From: Gammaproteobacteria bacterium
GTDB lineage: Bacteria > Pseudomonadota > Gammaproteobacteria > JAPPPA01
Length of the DNA stretch: 64,000 bases
NCBI GenBank assembly: GCA_030425645.1
Contig: JAUHZK010000008.1
Location: forward strand, 1-64,000
Direction: 5' to 3'
Shown: piece after piece, positions 1 to 7,302 of the stretch
Layout of the letters: every line of letters begins with the position of its first letter
How positions within the stretch are numbered: position 1 is the first letter of the stretch
The notes under the pieces: model-generated
Seen by the model: only the letters and a program-made list of their open reading frames with translations
Database searches by the model: none
Told to the model about the DNA's origin: nothing
Position numbers and translations under genes: made by a program

Positions 1-388
1 ATGGAACACCAACCTGGCGAGAAAGCAGGATGTGCTCGCGAGTCTGAGGCATAGGGCCGTCAGCTGCGTTAACAACTAGAATAGCGCCGTCCATCTGCGC
101 CGCACCGGTGATCATGTTTTTAACATAGTCAGCGTGGCCTGGGCAGTCTACGTGGGCGTAGTGACGGTTTTCAGTTTCGTACTCAACGTGAGCAGTTGAG
201 ATGGTAATACCACGCTCACGCTCTTCTGGGGCGTTGTCGATTTGATCGTAGGCTTTAGTCTCGCCACCAAACTTCTTCGCTTGGCAAACGGTTAGAGCCG
301 CTGTCAATGTGGTTTTACCATGGTCTACGTGGCCGATGGTGCCAACATTCACATGGGGTTTATTACGTTCAAACTTTTCCTTGGCCAT
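1..388 (-). CDS. tuf: Elongation factor Tu, 5' part (runs off window start)
   Basis: EF-Tu delivers aminoacyl-tRNA to the ribosomal A site as a GTP complex in the cytoplasm. The visible 129 codons start [19 protein letters not shown] and contain the P-loop GHVDHGKT, the switch I region (ERERGITI) and the DCPGH G3 motif, all canonical. A strong Shine-Dalgarno (GGAGG, complement of 397-401) lies 8 bases before the ATG at 386-388. Upstream on the same strand are tRNA-Thr, tRNA-Gly and tRNA-Tyr, the classic tufB arrangement, so this is the tRNA-linked tuf copy. The gene is cut by the window edge, so the GTPase end, domain II and domain III are not seen. Confidence 0.97.
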   Translation of the reverse strand, partial: MAKEKFERNKPHVNVGTIGHVDHGKTTLTAALTVCQAKKFGGETKAYDQIDNAPEERERGITISTAHVEYETENRHYAHVDCPGHADYVKNMITGAAQMDGAILVVNAADGPMPQTREHILLSRQVGVP

Positions 389-479
389 TGCGACAACCTC
401 CGGAGTTAAGCGTTAAGCCTTTAATACAAAATCAAACACTTGCCACAGCAAGCACATAAAACTCATAGCAACACAATAA

Positions 480-555
480 TGGTGCCCATGACCAGAATTG
501 AACTGGTGACCTCACCCTTACCAAGGGTGCGCTCTACCGACTGAGCTACACGGGC
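480..555 (-). tRNA. tRNA-Thr (anticodon GGT)
   Basis: The minus strand folds as a standard 76-nt cloverleaf beginning GCCCGTG. It has the GTTCAATTC T-loop, an encoded 3' CCA and anticodon GGT in the loop TTGGTAA. It is the last tRNA before tuf, equivalent to thrT of the E. coli tyrU-glyT-thrT-tufB operon. Confidence 0.97.
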
Positions 556-594
556 GCATTCTTGCACTGTCGACAGCCCAGCTGTCTAATCAAT

Positions 595-668
595 TGGAGC
601 GGGAGACGGGAATCGAACCCGCGTCATCAGCTTGGAAGGCTGGGGTTCTACCATTGAACTACTCCCGC
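595..668 (-). tRNA. tRNA-Gly (anticodon TCC)
   Basis: A 74-nt cloverleaf on the minus strand, with acceptor GCGGGAG pairing with CTCCCGC and an encoded CCA. The anticodon loop is CTTCCAA (TCC) and the T-loop is GTTCGATTC. It is equivalent to glyT in the tRNA-tufB operon. Confidence 0.97.
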
Positions 669-725
669 CTAACCGCTCACTACAAAGGCCTGACACTCAC
701 ATAACAAGCATCAAGCCTTTAAATA

Positions 726-810
726 TGGTGGAGGGAGAAGGATTCGAACCTTCGTAGGCATAGCCGGCAGAGTTACAGTCTGCTCCCTTTGACCGCTCGG
801 GCATCCCTCC
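726..810 (-). tRNA. tRNA-Tyr (anticodon GTA)
   Basis: An 85-nt class II tRNA on the minus strand with a long variable arm, encoded CCA, anticodon GTA (loop CTGTAAC) and T-loop GTTCGAATC. It is equivalent to tyrU and is the promoter-proximal tRNA of the tyr-gly-thr-tuf transcription unit. Confidence 0.97.
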
Positions 811-892
811 AGATGTCCTTATGGTGTTTTAGGTCCACCCGACCCCGCTTTAAAACCATTAAAAACGGTCCAGCCCTGCTGGAAGGGCGCAT

Positions 893-921
893 ATTCTCTT
901 GATGCGACCCCTCACTGTCAA
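893..921 (-). promoter_or_regulatory. Sigma-70 promoter of the tRNA-Tyr-Gly-Thr-tuf operon
   Basis: On the minus strand a perfect -35 TTGACA (916-921) is separated by 17 bases from GAGAAT (893-898). It is followed by a GC-rich discriminator (GCGCCC). This layout is typical of stringently controlled stable-RNA promoters. It lies about 85 bases upstream of tRNA-Tyr and downstream of the four-gene GTPase module, so tuf does not depend on transcription through that module. Confidence 0.75.
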
Positions 922-1007
922 CAGCAAATGTACTTTTTATGGAATTGTTTTCTAATGTCGGCTTTTTTTTGACCGAGCTACCCAGCTAGGGCGGCATCAA
1001 AATCAGC

Positions 1008-1436
1008 TTATCCCGCTTCAGATAGGCGCTTCTGGACCGCCTGCAGCTCAGTCAATAATTGTTGCCGGCGGTACTCCAATATCCGCACATCATTCGCGAT
1101 TTGCTGGATTTGCTGTTTTTCCGCGTACTCTTGCTGGGCCGCAAACCAGATCACCAAATAGCCTTGCTCATTTTTTTTGATGCAGCAGTGCGCACTAACC
1201 CCGGCTGGCGTCATTAAAAACGGCCAAAGATGCTCACTCTCACCGGCCTCAAACTCAAAACCGTGCAGCTCTGGCGCCACATCCACCAACTCAACACCAA
1301 GCGCCAATTCCGTGTAACCGTAGCGCTCAGCATCACCCCACAACTGACAAACCTTACCCGCACTATCAACCTCTACACATAGCGGTGAATAGTAGCGTTC
1401 TGCCAATTCCCAAACTGTTAACGGGTACTCACGCAT
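1008..1436 (-). CDS. PAS-like protein with C-terminal coiled coil, last gene of the GTPase module
   Basis: A protein of 142 residues from the ATG at 1434-1436; an in-frame TTG lies one codon upstream. Residues about 8-100 have the alternating pattern of a small sensory PAS-like fold (a 'dsaGkv' turn, then a 'GvelvdvaPEL' segment and a strand-rich end 'GYLVIWFAA'). Residues about 103-140 form a charged, Gln-rich coiled coil. No enzyme motif is visible. It starts 12 bases after the small GTPase gene and is very likely co-translated with it. I infer a sensor or adaptor that oligomerises through the coiled coil. I recognise no named family with certainty, and the PAS assignment is by pattern only. 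Confidence 0.7.
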   Translation of the reverse strand: MREYPLTVWELAERYYSPLCVEVDSAGKVCQLWGDAERYGYTELALGVELVDVAPELHGFEFEAGESEHLWPFLMTPAGVSAHCCIKKNEQGYLVIWFAAQQEYAEKQQIQQIANDVRILEYRRQQLLTELQAVQKRLSEAG

Positions 1437-1450
1437 CAAGTATTACCAAA

Positions 1451-1948
1451 CTAAGGCAGGGCCGACGCCAGCCGCTCAAAGGCCAGCTCCACATTGGCAC
1501 TGGTCGAGGCACTGGTCTTAATCCAACGACTATCAGCAGACGCCAATGCTGGGTGCGTCTCTTCAATTTCCCATTCATCTACCAAGTCAGCCTTATTAAG
1601 TAGACCCACCCAAGGCAGATCTCCCATTTGCTGCACAATCGAGTCTTTAAGCTTCAAAGCGTTGTCCAGCGTATAAGCACGGGTACCATCCGCCACCAAC
1701 AAAAAGCCTGCCATGCCACGCAAATAACTACGGTAGACAGCATTCGCCTCCTCGGTGCCGGCTATATCCCAAATCACCAACTTCATCGGTGCGCCATTTA
1801 CCTCAACCACCTTGGTATCAATTTTGACACCGACGGTTGTTAAATAACGGTCATCAAAAATTTCTCGGACATAGCGATTGACCAAGCTGGTTTTGCCAAC
1901 TCCAAAGTCACCGATCAAACACAACTTCCTTGTTAATTCAGCAGCCAC
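1451..1948 (-). CDS. Ras-superfamily small GTPase (Rab/Rup-like)
   Basis: A single 165-residue G domain with all the nucleotide-binding motifs: G1 GDFGVGKT (13-20), switch I threonine in TTVG (T38), G3 DIAG (61-64), G4 NKAD (118-121) and a G5-like TSAS (145-148). It resembles eukaryotic Rab proteins and the bacterial small GTPases related to MglA more than translation GTPases. The residue after DxxG, normally the catalytic Gln of Ras/Rab, is Thr65, so intrinsic hydrolysis may be poor. There is no C-terminal cysteine for lipidation. The start is GTG with a good AGGAG about 6 bases upstream. It sits 9 bases after the roadblock/OmpA-like membrane protein, a plausible regulator or effector. The exact family needs a tree. 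Confidence 0.9.
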   Translation of the reverse strand: MAAELTRKLCLIGDFGVGKTSLVNRYVREIFDDRYLTTVGVKIDTKVVEVNGAPMKLVIWDIAGTEEANAVYRSYLRGMAGFLLVADGTRAYTLDNALKLKDSIVQQMGDLPWVGLLNKADLVDEWEIEETHPALASADSRWIKTSASTSANVELAFERLASALP

Positions 1949-1957
1949 AATTTTCTC

Positions 1958-3880
1958 CTAAAGGGTTATTGCTAATGCTGGCAATGGCTGTTGCTTCAAG
2001 ACAACGCCAACCGCATCGACAGTATCCGACTGAACCAATTCTTCACTAGGCTGAACCACCACCTCAAGCATCACCGCTTGCTGCTGCAATAGACCGCGCA
2101 ATTTTTCGGCCCGCCGAGCGGCCAACTCAGTGGCATCATGAAACAACACCACTCGCGCATCAATTTCGTCGGCCGCGAGTTCAATCCAGCGTTTTAAGCG
2201 ATCTGCCAGCTGCTGCATCGAGGCCCAACCCGCTGGCGACATTACTACACCGGTCGCAAATTCCAAATCCTGCTGCGCCACCAAATCACCCAACCGTAAC
2301 AACTCAGACGCCCTAACGCGCCGTAAAGCCGATGTATCAACCTCGGTAAACATCAGCAAATTACCGGCATACCAATGCCGAAGCTCTTCAGCCAACAACA
2401 ACTCGTCCGCCATTTCCACACGCCCCGTCAGCTGCAACACCTGACCCTGCAACTTAGCCTGAACACCACTAGGTAAGCGGTCAGCCAACCACTTGGCAAG
2501 CTCAGCCTCTGGCACCACCACCAAGCCTACATCAGGGTGCGGCAGGCCCAAGTGAGCCAGCGCGCGCATAGATTGAACCCAAGCCATCGACGCCTCCCCA
2601 TGAGCACGCCAACGACCATCACGCAAAACCAAGTCAACAGATGGGGGCACTGACCAGTGCTCACGCTTGTCCGCCACAGCCGCCTCGGGCAAAGCTGACC
2701 GGTAAGGGGCAAAAAGCCAATCCACTTCCGGCACCAAACCTTCTGGCAAATAATCACCTTGGTCAACTATGCCAAACACTGGATCGTACAAGCCCCGAGC
2801 CAACAACACGTCGCCCCGCACAACCCAGTCCATGACAATTAAATCTTCACGCAACTCCAGCTGCTGCTTGACCGCCTGAAGCTGTTGATGCTGATGCCAT
2901 TGCTGCCAGCCATTCCAAGCAAAAAACGACAACAAAGCCACCAACAGCAGCCACCAAAACCATAGTCGCGACTTGATTCGGCCTTTCGGCTGCAATTGCC
3001 GCGCCCCCTCCAAACTCCCCGCAATCAGATCTTGAAGTTCCTCAACCAACGGCTCGACCATCTTGCCATCGGCAGCAAATGCACTGATTTCCTCGGCATA
3101 GTCCACATGCAAACGCTGCAACAGCTCATCCATATCCTCTCTAAGAGAGACAGGCGGCGTTCCATGCACTACCACCGCAAATGACATACGGCTACCGTTA
3201 ATCACCCATACCATGCGACCGCCGATTTCAACTTCTTCTAGCTGACCATCGCCAACCGCAAAGGAGTCACGCACAAAGTCTTGAATCGCCGTGAGCATCG
3301 CCGAGACCGCATCATTGTCGACCTTAGAGCGCCCACTAGAGGAAGCATGCGCGACTAGCAAACCCGAGTCGTTATGGATCAGAAAGGCCTCTTCCACCAC
3401 GTAAGGCAAGGTATGACGCATAATCAATTGCGCATAGGGCACACCAGTACGCCACGCCTCCCAACGCCAGCGCAGACCATCCATCGACAGACTGTGTTCA
3501 ACTGCCTGGTTAATAGCCTGATTGAAACCTTTCAGCGCATTGGTAATCGCTTTACGAATAGCCGCCCCAATCATCGGCGACAAGGCTTCGGCAAAGCTAT
3601 CCTTATCTGCGCGAACGGACTCTTTAACACTTTCCGCTACCACCGCATTTAAGGCCCCAGCCAAGGCCTCGCGCTCGCTCGATTGAGCCAAATCTAAAGA
3701 CTCCGCCAACAGCGGTGCCAAATGCTCGGGGGTTAACTGCTGCTGAGCCAACTCCTGACGCAAAGCATCCAGTTGACGCTGCAACTCAGCTACATGCTGC
3801 TGCTCATCACTGAGTAAAGCGGCACGTAATGACTGTAAGCGCTGTTCGGCGCTAGTATTTTCAGGCTTCGCCGTTTTCAA
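1958..3880 (-). CDS. Membrane protein with coiled coil, roadblock/LC7-like region, TM helix and OmpA-like C-terminus
   Basis: 640 residues. Residues 8-50 are a coiled coil and 60-130 are helical and Ala-rich. Residues about 158-270 look like a roadblock/LC7 fold ('VEEAFLIHNDSGLLVAHAS', 'LEEVEIGGRMVWVI', 'FAVVVHG'), the fold of MglB-type partners of small GTPases. Residues 306-323 are one hydrophobic transmembrane helix. Residues 345-640 would be periplasmic and end in an OmpA/MotB-like segment ('RVVLFHDATELAARRAEKLRGLL') that could touch peptidoglycan. The start is TTG and overlaps the end of the preceding coiled-coil gene by 20 bases; the GTPase gene follows after 9 bases. I infer a transmembrane link between a cytoplasmic GTPase switch and the cell wall. 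The domain calls are by eye. Confidence 0.8.
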   Translation of the reverse strand: MKTAKPENTSAEQRLQSLRAALLSDEQQHVAELQRQLDALRQELAQQQLTPEHLAPLLAESLDLAQSSEREALAGALNAVVAESVKESVRADKDSFAEALSPMIGAAIRKAITNALKGFNQAINQAVEHSLSMDGLRWRWEAWRTGVPYAQLIMRHTLPYVVEEAFLIHNDSGLLVAHASSSGRSKVDNDAVSAMLTAIQDFVRDSFAVGDGQLEEVEIGGRMVWVINGSRMSFAVVVHGTPPVSLREDMDELLQRLHVDYAEEISAFAADGKMVEPLVEELQDLIAGSLEGARQLQPKGRIKSRLWFWWLLLVALLSFFAWNGWQQWHQHQQLQAVKQQLELREDLIVMDWVVRGDVLLARGLYDPVFGIVDQGDYLPEGLVPEVDWLFAPYRSALPEAAVADKREHWSVPPSVDLVLRDGRWRAHGEASMAWVQSMRALAHLGLPHPDVGLVVVPEAELAKWLADRLPSGVQAKLQGQVLQLTGRVEMADELLLAEELRHWYAGNLLMFTEVDTSALRRVRASELLRLGDLVAQQDLEFATGVVMSPAGWASMQQLADRLKRWIELAADEIDARVVLFHDATELAARRAEKLRGLLQQQAVMLEVVVQPSEELVQSDTVDAVGVVLKQQPLPALAITL

Positions 3881-4184
3881 GCTTATCCGCCACTGATCTC
3901 AGCAGAGCGGCCAAGTCATTCCGCGGAGTCGCCTTATCTGCTTGTGTTTGCAGCTTTAATTCCAGATCTGCCATTTGCCGATCGAGATCCACCGCGCGCG
4001 CCTCAAACGCTTGCATGGTTTCCGCAATCGCGTCTTGCGCCGCTTTTAAGCGCAATTCAATATCAGTTAATTCTTCCCCAAGCAGCGCCGTACGAATCTG
4101 CCCTAGACGACGTTCCGCCCAGTCAGCAGTCGACAAACTTTCTTGTCCATCCACTTGGTTTTGGTGATTACCAGAATCGGTCAT
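3861..4184 (-). CDS. Small coiled-coil protein, first gene of the GTPase module
   Basis: 107 residues, hydrophilic, with no signal peptide or membrane segment. Residues about 20-88 are a long coiled coil. Its 'AERRLGQIRTALLGEE' (24-39) closely matches 'AEQRLQSLRAALLSDE' at residues 11-26 of the downstream 640-residue protein, so the two probably share an oligomerisation segment. The ATG at 4182-4184 follows a G-rich Shine-Dalgarno (GGGGG), and the stop overlaps the TTG start of the next gene, a coupling arrangement. Upstream lies only tRNA-Thr(TGT) with no clear terminator between, so the module may be read from the tRNA promoter. Function unknown; an adaptor is the simplest reading. Confidence 0.75.
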   Translation of the reverse strand: MTDSGNHQNQVDGQESLSTADWAERRLGQIRTALLGEELTDIELRLKAAQDAIAETMQAFEARAVDLDRQMADLELKLQTQADKATPRNDLAALLRSVADKLENGEA

Positions 4185-4293
4185 GACGATACCCCCATGA
4201 TAGTTACGCTTTCCCCGTTTAGCGCAATATGAGCGGTTACATCATGTTTGTAAAGACAGCATTATTAGAACAACAATGCCATTGGTAGAGAAA

Positions 4294-4369
4294 TGGTGCT
4301 GGCGGAGAGACTCGAACTCCCGACCCGCTGCTTACAAAACAGCCGCTCTACCAACTGAGCTACACCAGC
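4294..4369 (-). tRNA. tRNA-Thr (anticodon TGT)
   Basis: A 76-nt cloverleaf on the minus strand: acceptor GCTGGTG pairs with CGCCAGC, CCA is encoded, the anticodon loop is TTTGTAA (TGT) and the T-loop is GTTCGAGTC. It is equivalent to E. coli thrU. There thrU directly precedes tyrU; here about 3.5 kb of protein-coding sequence separates them. Confidence 0.96.
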
Positions 4370-4381
4370 ACGAGGCGCGGT

Positions 4382-4387
4382 ATTCTA
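4382..4387 (-). promoter_or_regulatory. Probable -10 of the tRNA-Thr(TGT) promoter
   Basis: The minus strand has TAGAAT (4382-4387) followed by a GC-rich stretch (ACCGCGCC) 12 bases before the tRNA, as expected for a stable-RNA promoter. No good -35 is seen 16-18 bases upstream (about TGGCGC), so this is tentative. Confidence 0.45.
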
Positions 4388-4486
4388 TGCATCCGACCGC
4401 CACTGCGCCAGCCCTAAATGCAAATTTATTGGAATATTAATGACAGGACGGTGATTAGCGCCTGCAAAAGCCACTAGCGAGGTCGC

Positions 4487-5062
4487 TTAACGACGTTCAA
4501 ACACCTTGTCTTGCTCTGTTTTGTCGGCCGCCGCCGCAACCACCAAAGGCGTTTTGCTCATGGCTTCATAACCAGCCAACAAATCCACCGGCACAAAAAA
4601 CAACTGTTCGGCGTCGCGCTTTACCGTGGCCGCTATTGGCCGCAACAGCTTCCGCGCCAAGGGGATTCCCGGCTCCATTGCCTGCCATAGGCGCTGGCCG
4701 TCATCTCGAAACTTCAGATCTGTGAGCGCATACCAAGAAAACAACCAAACTGAGACACCACTAGCCACGGCTTCCAGATTAGGGCTGCCGCTTTTCATTA
4801 GACTATTTCTTAGGCCCAGCAATTGCGCCTCAAAACCGTCGGCAGCTAGGGTTTCAGCATCGGTGTAGCGACCGGAATAAAACGCTTCAGGGAATCGTTG
4901 ATGGCAAGCTGGCAGTTCTTCAATGTACGCTCGGGCCAACATCGTCGCAGAAACCAGCTCAGCTAACTCTTGCTCATGCGCGGCCTCGGCCGTGGCAATG
5001 AAGCTCGCCAACTCCCGCTTTAGGCGCCTAACGAACAAGCCTGCTCTGATTTTTTTTAGCAT
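4487..5062 (-). CDS. Hypothetical protein, 191 residues
   Basis: I do not recognise this family. The N-terminus (MLKKIRAGLFVRRLKRELA) is a basic amphipathic helix, followed by a helical acidic stretch to about residue 50. A hydrophobic patch near 'SVWLFSWYAL' (about 104-113) is too short for a convincing membrane segment, and the C-terminus is charged. No enzyme motif is visible. The start is supported by AGGAG five bases upstream of the ATG (5060-5062). It lies upstream of tRNA-Thr(TGT) and downstream of the broken SPOR-like gene on the same strand. In Pseudomonas the SPOR-like gene is next to the tRNA-tuf cluster, so this gene is extra relative to that layout. Confidence 0.65.
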   Translation of the reverse strand: MLKKIRAGLFVRRLKRELASFIATAEAAHEQELAELVSATMLARAYIEELPACHQRFPEAFYSGRYTDAETLAADGFEAQLLGLRNSLMKSGSPNLEAVASGVSVWLFSWYALTDLKFRDDGQRLWQAMEPGIPLARKLLRPIAATVKRDAEQLFFVPVDLLAGYEAMSKTPLVVAAAADKTEQDKVFERR

Positions 5063-5180
5063 TCGACTCCTAAGGCTTTAGCCGTAGCGACTCAACGATT
5101 TATGCATCTCACTCCAGCTAGAGATTGTACCCTCAAAAGAATGCCCAAAAATCACCGCTCAGTCGGCTGAAAGCTACCGT

Positions 5181-5627
5181 CTAGTCGCAATTTAGCGCGC
5201 GCTCAAGCTCCTCTGGCTTAGCGCCGTGAAGTCGACCGTTTTGGCGCGCTTTAACCCAAAAGCGGTCCGGCACCAGCAAAATAGCGGCGTCCAGCAAGCC
5301 ATTCGCCGCCAGCTCGGCCGAGGTAAACAGCTCAACATCGGCACCTGCCTGCTGCAACCGGTTTAGCAACTTAGCTGCCGCCAGTGCTCACTCATGCGGG
5401 CCAAACACACGACAGACACTTTTTGCCGCTGGTTTTGGTCGTATATCAACAACGGGCGGTGCGGCCACGCCCTGAGCTTTATCGCTAGACCGATCAACAC
5501 TGGCCATGGCTTGTTGCAGTTGCGCCCTCGCCACCTGCTCCGCGCTCAACACAGTCAGCAATAACAGCGTCACATTGGCCAGCAATAACGCTAGCAACCC
5601 TAACGCTAATGGCCTTGGCATGCCCAC
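5181..5627 (-). pseudogene. SPOR-like membrane protein gene interrupted by an in-frame TGA
   Basis: The reading frame starts at GTG 5625-5627 (or ATG at 5619-5621, MPRPLALG). It has one N-terminal membrane helix rich in Leu, a Pro/Ala linker and then 'CRVFGPHE'. A TGA at 5388-5390 stops it. The same frame then continues without a shift as 'ALAAAKLLNRLQQAGADVELF' and runs to 5181, about 148 codons in total. CRVFGP followed by a helix with rL and a strand is the usual SPOR pattern for peptidoglycan-binding proteins, and a SPOR-like gene follows coaX in Pseudomonas. So this is one gene with a nonsense codon, a sequencing error or, least likely, read-through. It overlaps the coaX end by about 22 bases. 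Confidence 0.75.
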
Positions 5628-6349
5628 AACCGCAAACCCTCCAACACCAAATGCTGCTGATACTGCCAGCCCGGCAAATCATTCAACAAAGACGGCGCGT
5701 CGCCACCGGTTAACCACAGCGCGGCTTCATCACCAGCGCGCAACCGTTGCTGCTGTAGCAACCCAACAACCATCTGCCGGCAACCTGCTGCAATCGCGTT
5801 CTCTGTGCCATGCGCCCATACAGCTGCATTCTTTAGGGCTGAAAGCTCCAAATTGGGTAGATCAGCCGTCTCGCCACTTAAGGCCTGCGCCATCAGTCGT
5901 AACCCCGGGGCAATCAGCCCGCCAAGATGTTCATCCACAGACAACCACTCCAAGGTAACCGCGGTACCACAGTCCGCAATCAGCGCTTGCCCATCCTGGG
6001 CAAGCCCTTTACGCACCGCCAGCATTGCTAACCACCGATCCACACCTAGGCGCGACACATCTGCGTAGCCCAAATGAAACCCCTGGTAATCCTGCTCAAC
6101 AACGGCTTCTTTAAACTCACATGTGGGACTGGAAAAAGCGTCGCGCAACGTCGTTAATGCCTGCGGCTGCCCGACACTAGAAACCGCCACCCATTCCAAT
6201 TCTGTGCTCACAGCCTCCTGCAAGCACCGCAGGCGCGCCTCGATACTTGAGGCATCAGCCCGATTCACCACTTCAATCGGGTCAGCGGCCTTATCTAGAA
6301 CCACATACTTCCAAGCGGTATTACCAACATCAACTAGGAGCACGGCCAT
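5606..6349 (-). CDS. coaX: Type III pantothenate kinase
   Basis: Phosphorylates pantothenate with ATP, the first committed step of coenzyme A synthesis, without needing the CoA-inhibited type I enzyme. At 247 residues it is normal for CoaX. It opens with the ASKHA phosphate motif DVGNT (7-11), has the DCGTAVT motif near the middle and the C-terminal 'LTGGDAPSLL' nucleotide-binding motif. The ATG at 6347-6349 overlaps the 3' end of birA by 16 bases, the common birA-coaX coupling in gammaproteobacteria. coaD lies elsewhere in this window (12830-13306). Confidence 0.95.
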   Translation of the reverse strand: MAVLLVDVGNTAWKYVVLDKAADPIEVVNRADASSIEARLRCLQEAVSTELEWVAVSSVGQPQALTTLRDAFSSPTCEFKEAVVEQDYQGFHLGYADVSRLGVDRWLAMLAVRKGLAQDGQALIADCGTAVTLEWLSVDEHLGGLIAPGLRLMAQALSGETADLPNLELSALKNAAVWAHGTENAIAAGCRQMVVGLLQQQRLRAGDEAALWLTGGDAPSLLNDLPGWQYQQHLVLEGLRLWACQGH

Positions 6350-7299
6350 GGCAGACTCACCTCTCCACTAACAAACCGTTTCAACTGGCCACCTTGAAGA
6401 ACTTCCAAAGCGCCAGTTTTATCAATGCCACTCACCGTCAACGGCTCATCCTCTATCTGCAGCGGCCGCCCTACCACTGCGTCATAACGCATAAATTTCT
6501 CGTAGAAAGGCTCAAAGCCATAATCGGCAAAGGTTTCTAACATCACGCTGAGACGCCGGCCCCATACCCCAAGCAAAACATTCGGCGCTAGCACAACCCC
6601 ACTGTCTGCCACCGAGGCAGCCGGATAACGCAAATCTTGCGCCGGTGTCGCCGACAAATTCACGCCCATTCCAATCACAGCACTGACTTGTTCTTGCTGC
6701 AAACTCGCCTCAATCAAAATCCCGGCCAACTTTTTGCCGTCTAATAAAACATCATTAGGCCACTTAATACTTAGTCGTTGCTGATCAACATTGAGATCAA
6801 CCAGCGACTCAACTAGCGCCAAGGCAACAACCAGCGATAACGCTGGTAGATCTGGGGGATACTGCCCAAAGCGCCAAGCCAGGGAACAGAGCAAGGCATC
6901 TTGCGGACGCGCATGCCATTCACGCTGCAGCCGCCCCCGTCCCTGCGTTTGAAAACCAGCAGCAAACATAGCCGCCTTAGCTGCTGAGGCAGATCGCAAC
7001 CATAGCCCAGCGTCATCGTTGGTAGAAGAGGTGACCGCCGCCACCACTACCGGCATAGCTAAGTCTGCGGCTAGCGATTCTGCATCTAACAGACTCATCT
7101 CAAGCGGCAATCTGTAGCCCAGCCCATGCTTACGCTCTAGAGGATAGCCGGCATCAATCAGTTGGCGTGCATAGTTGTTAATCGTCATACGGCTTACAGG
7201 TCCGTCAGTCGCTAACGATTCAGCCAAAGCGTCGCCGGAGCACCAACCAGCCCCGTCCAAAGCCAGCAGCAAACGCTGCAACTTGTCATTGCCAAGCAT
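6334..7299 (-). CDS. birA: Bifunctional biotin operon repressor / biotin-protein ligase
   Basis: 321 residues. Residues 1-65 form a winged helix-turn-helix for the biotin operator ('VSRMTINNYARQLIDAG'). The catalytic domain carries the biotinyl-AMP loop 'GRGRLQREW' and the 'KWPNDVLL' motif with the lysine and asparagine of the active site, followed by 'KLAGILIE'. The C-terminal SH3-like domain includes 'YDAVVGRPL'. It activates biotin and transfers it to carboxylase carrier proteins, and represses biotin genes when loaded. It starts 3 bases after plsY ends and overlaps coaX, so plsY-birA-coaX is one operon. Confidence 0.96.
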   Translation of the reverse strand: MLGNDKLQRLLLALDGAGWCSGDALAESLATDGPVSRMTINNYARQLIDAGYPLERKHGLGYRLPLEMSLLDAESLAADLAMPVVVAAVTSSTNDDAGLWLRSASAAKAAMFAAGFQTQGRGRLQREWHARPQDALLCSLAWRFGQYPPDLPALSLVVALALVESLVDLNVDQQRLSIKWPNDVLLDGKKLAGILIEASLQQEQVSAVIGMGVNLSATPAQDLRYPAASVADSGVVLAPNVLLGVWGRRLSVMLETFADYGFEPFYEKFMRYDAVVGRPLQIEDEPLTVSGIDKTGALEVLQGGQLKRFVSGEVSLPWPCS

Positions 7300-7302
7300 T
7301 TT

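Noticed and set aside
5181-5627. Selenocysteine insertion at the TGA
   Set aside because: No SECIS-like hairpin is evident after the TGA and the SPOR family has no selenocysteine members known to me; a nonsense change or error is simpler.
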